A stretch of 6,853 bases of DNA, from assembly GCA_011046315.1 (NCBI GenBank), contig DSAU01000335.1, positions 1-6,853 of the forward strand, given 5' to 3'. Of the stretch, positions 5,464 to 6,853 are shown piece by piece. The DNA is from a bacterium (lineage in GTDB: Bacteria; Zhuqueibacterota; Zhuqueibacteria; Thermofontimicrobiales; Thermofontimicrobiaceae). Positions within the stretch are counted from its first letter, which is position 1, and every line of letters starts with the position of its first letter. Below the pieces are notes generated by a model. The model saw only the letters and a program-made list of their open reading frames with translations. It made no database searches and had not been told where the DNA came from. A program made the position numbers and the translations under genes.

Positions 5464-6690
5464 ATGAAAAAAATAATTTATTTTGTCACAATTCTGGCTC
5501 TAACTTTTGCGATGACAACATGCTCTAACAGCCCAACCGAGCCAGGGAACAGAGAAGTGCGAGCTCTGACTTCGGTTGAAAAAGCGTTGATCCAAGCAGA
5601 CAACAGCTTCGGGCTGAAAGTTTTTCAAGAGATCAATAACCATGAAAAAAATGGCAACATCTTTATTTCAGCGCTAAGCATTTCGATGGCTTTAGCCATG
5701 ACGTTGAATGGCGCTAATGGAGCGACCAAAGAGGCCATGCAAAATTCGCTGGAATTAGCCGGCTTATCGGATCAGCAGATTAACGAAAATTATAAAAGCT
5801 TGATCGAATTGCTCGTCAGCCTCGATCCGAAGGTGAAATTCCAGATTGCCAACTCGATCTGGTATCGAGATGATATGATTTTTGAACAGTCATTTATTGA
5901 TCAGAATAAAAAATATTTTGATGCCCTGGTTTCAAGTTTGGATTTCAATAGTCCCAACGCAAAAAATATCATCAATGCCTGGGTAGATGAACAGACCAAC
6001 GGCAAAATTAAGGAGATTGTTGAAAAAATCAATCGTAACGATGTGATGTTCTTGATCAACGCCATTTACTTTAAAGGCATCTGGAAATATCAGTTTGATG
6101 AAAAACAAACATCTGATGCGCTTTTTACTCTGCCAGATAATTCCCAGATTCCCTGCAAAATGATGGTACAGTCAGGAGAATTCCAATACTTTGCGAACGA
6201 AAACTTTCAAGCCATTGACTTACCGTATGGCGATGAGCTTTTTAGTATGGTGCTGCTTTTGCCAAAACCGTCTGTCAACATCGACTCGTTGATCATGGAA
6301 TTCGATCAAAATAATTGGAATCAATGGATTTCTCTTTTTCAAAAGCAGAGTGGTGCGATTTTTCTACCACGATTTAAACTTTCCTATAAATTAAAAATGA
6401 ATGATGTCTTGATCGCTCTGGGCATGGGCGTTGCATTTTCTGATGAGGCTGATTTCACTCGGATGTATAAGCCAGGGGGCTTGTTTATCAGTGAAGTCAA
6501 TCACAAAACTTTTGTTGAAGTCAATGAGGAGGGGACTGAAGCTGCTGCGGTCACTTCGGTTGTTATCAGCATGACGTCAATATCAGGCTTTATAATGCAG
6601 GTTGATCGGCCGTTTATCGTTGCCATTCGTGAGAATCATTCGGGGACAATTTTGTTTATCGGCAAGATTGTTAACCCAACTGAGGATTGA
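5464..6690 (+). CDS. Serpin-family protease inhibitor, predicted lipoprotein
   Basis: This 408-residue protein is a full-length serpin behind a lipoprotein-type signal. Residues 1-19 are a Lys-Lys start and hydrophobic core; Cys20 would be lipidated, followed by a short linker SNSPTEPGN. The serpin fold runs from about 47 to 408. Recognisable blocks are NIFISALSIS (65-74), LINAIYFKGIWKYQF, the IDLPYG...MVLLLP region, LPRFKLSYKL, LGMGVAFSDEADF, the signature MQVDRPFIVAIRE, and a final GKIVNPTED. The reactive-loop hinge EEGTEAAAVT (355-364) fits inhibitory serpins: Gly at about P15, Thr at P14, small residues at P12-P9. The scissile bond falls near Met370-Thr371-Ser372, which does not suggest a trypsin-like target; P1 is uncertain by a residue. 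Variations are Ala70 in the usual Ser-Pro-x-Ser-Ile block and Thr at lipobox position -1. A suicide inhibitor of serine or cysteine proteases at the cell envelope is the likely role. Confidence 0.95.
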   Translation: MKKIIYFVTILALTFAMTTCSNSPTEPGNREVRALTSVEKALIQADNSFGLKVFQEINNHEKNGNIFISALSISMALAMTLNGANGATKEAMQNSLELAGLSDQQINENYKSLIELLVSLDPKVKFQIANSIWYRDDMIFEQSFIDQNKKYFDALVSSLDFNSPNAKNIINAWVDEQTNGKIKEIVEKINRNDVMFLINAIYFKGIWKYQFDEKQTSDALFTLPDNSQIPCKMMVQSGEFQYFANENFQAIDLPYGDELFSMVLLLPKPSVNIDSLIMEFDQNNWNQWISLFQKQSGAIFLPRFKLSYKLKMNDVLIALGMGVAFSDEADFTRMYKPGGLFISEVNHKTFVEVNEEGTEAAAVTSVVISMTSISGFIMQVDRPFIVAIRENHSGTILFIGKIVNPTED

Positions 6691-6763
6691 CAATTTTACT
6701 ATAGTTTGGCATTTTATCTCGTAGTAATGACGTAATAGTTCAGCACTCTTAACTAATAATGTC

Positions 6764-6788
6764 ATTCCGGCATGTTTTTAGCCGGAAT
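6764..6788 (+). repeat. Perfect inverted repeat ATTCCGGC / GCCGGAAT
   Basis: The 8-bp arms 6764-6771 and 6781-6788 pair perfectly around a 9-nt loop, ATGTTTTTA. The Ts are in the loop rather than after the stem, so this is not a standard intrinsic terminator, though it lies 73 nt after the serpin stop. It resembles REP/MITE-like dispersed intergenic repeats. Confidence 0.7.
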
Positions 6789-6843
6789 CTCCTGAATATA
6801 TGTGCAAATTAATATCTAAAAGTTCTATTATTGAGATTCCGGC
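6781..6843 (+). repeat. Second, nested inverted repeat running to the window end
   Basis: GCCGGAATCTC (6781-6791) and GAGATTCCGGC (6833-6843) are perfect 11-bp inverted repeats separated by 41 AT-rich bases. The left arm is shared with the preceding inverted repeat, so two alternative hairpins exist. ATTCCGGCAT also occurs as a direct repeat at 6764-6773 and 6836-6845. The element probably continues past the window. No gene is seen between 6691 and 6853. Confidence 0.65.
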
Positions 6844-6853
6844 ATTCCGCTTC

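Larger units (their letters stand above)
5407..5505 (+). repeat. 14-bp exact direct repeat flanking the serpin start
   Basis: TTCTGGCTCTAACT occurs at 5407-5420 in the leader and again at 5492-5505 within the signal-peptide codons, 85 bp apart. No longer homology extends either side. It may be a binding-site pair, a relic of a local duplication, or coincidence. Confidence 0.45.

Noticed and set aside
5495..5510. TGGCTCT...TTTTGC resembling a sigma54 promoter inside the serpin signal-peptide codons
   Set aside because: The GG to GC spacing is 11 bp and it lies downstream of the start codon; the upstream copy of the repeat lacks the GC element altogether.
6583..6765. 60-codon open frame on the - strand at the serpin 3' end
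   Set aside because: Its 3' half is antisense to conserved serpin sequence, and it lacks a domain or a ribosome site I can support.
6764..6788. Intrinsic terminator for the serpin transcript
   Set aside because: The T-run is in the loop, and the stem is followed by CTCCTG rather than a U-tract; the nested repeats fit a dispersed element better.
1..6853. CRISPR array, tRNA, rRNA, transposase or phage genes
   Set aside because: No regularly spaced repeats, cloverleaf-like segments or mobile-element proteins were seen.

Overview
The window is 6.85 kb of moderately AT-rich bacterial DNA. Every gene that can be supported lies on the + strand. The organism looks diderm: two proteins read as outer-membrane beta-barrels and one as a lipoprotein. 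The lipoprotein start (Cys20 followed by Ser-Asn-Ser-Pro-Thr-Glu-Pro) and the many intergenic near-palindromes resemble the Fibrobacterota-Chlorobiota-Bacteroidota side of the tree, particularly KSB1/Calditrichota/Ignavibacteria-type lineages. This placement is an impression from style, not a phylogeny.

Layout. Positions 2-322 hold the C-terminal ATPase end of a sensor histidine kinase cut by the window edge. Positions 379-1782 hold a complete NtrC-type response regulator (receiver, sigma54-activating AAA+ domain with GAFTGA, Fis-type helix-turn-helix). A 139-bp gap with an imperfect stem-loop follows. Positions 1922-2893 encode an exported, largely coiled-coil protein that overlaps by 17 nt a predicted outer-membrane beta-barrel (2877-4004). 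Next comes a 397-bp non-coding region (4005-4401), the most informative non-coding stretch here. It holds two identical 12-bp dyads 20 bp apart, a 10-bp palindrome, a near-consensus sigma54 promoter (4196-4211) and a roughly 180-nt leader with alternative stems. It precedes a second predicted outer-membrane protein (4402-5376). After 87 nt without an evident terminator comes a serpin lipoprotein (5464-6690) with an inhibitory-type hinge. The last 160 bp carry nested copies of an ATTCCGGC / GCCGGAAT repeat.

How it may fit together (inference). The kinase phosphorylates Asp56 of the regulator. The regulator assembles at the tandem dyads about 170-195 bp upstream of the predicted start site. It then opens sigma54-RNA polymerase at the promoter near 4200, driving the 4402-5376 membrane protein and perhaps the serpin. 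That would be a signal-controlled envelope module exposing or retaining a protease inhibitor. The promoter and the activator family are read directly from the sequence; the link between them, and the inclusion of the serpin in the same transcript, are hypotheses.
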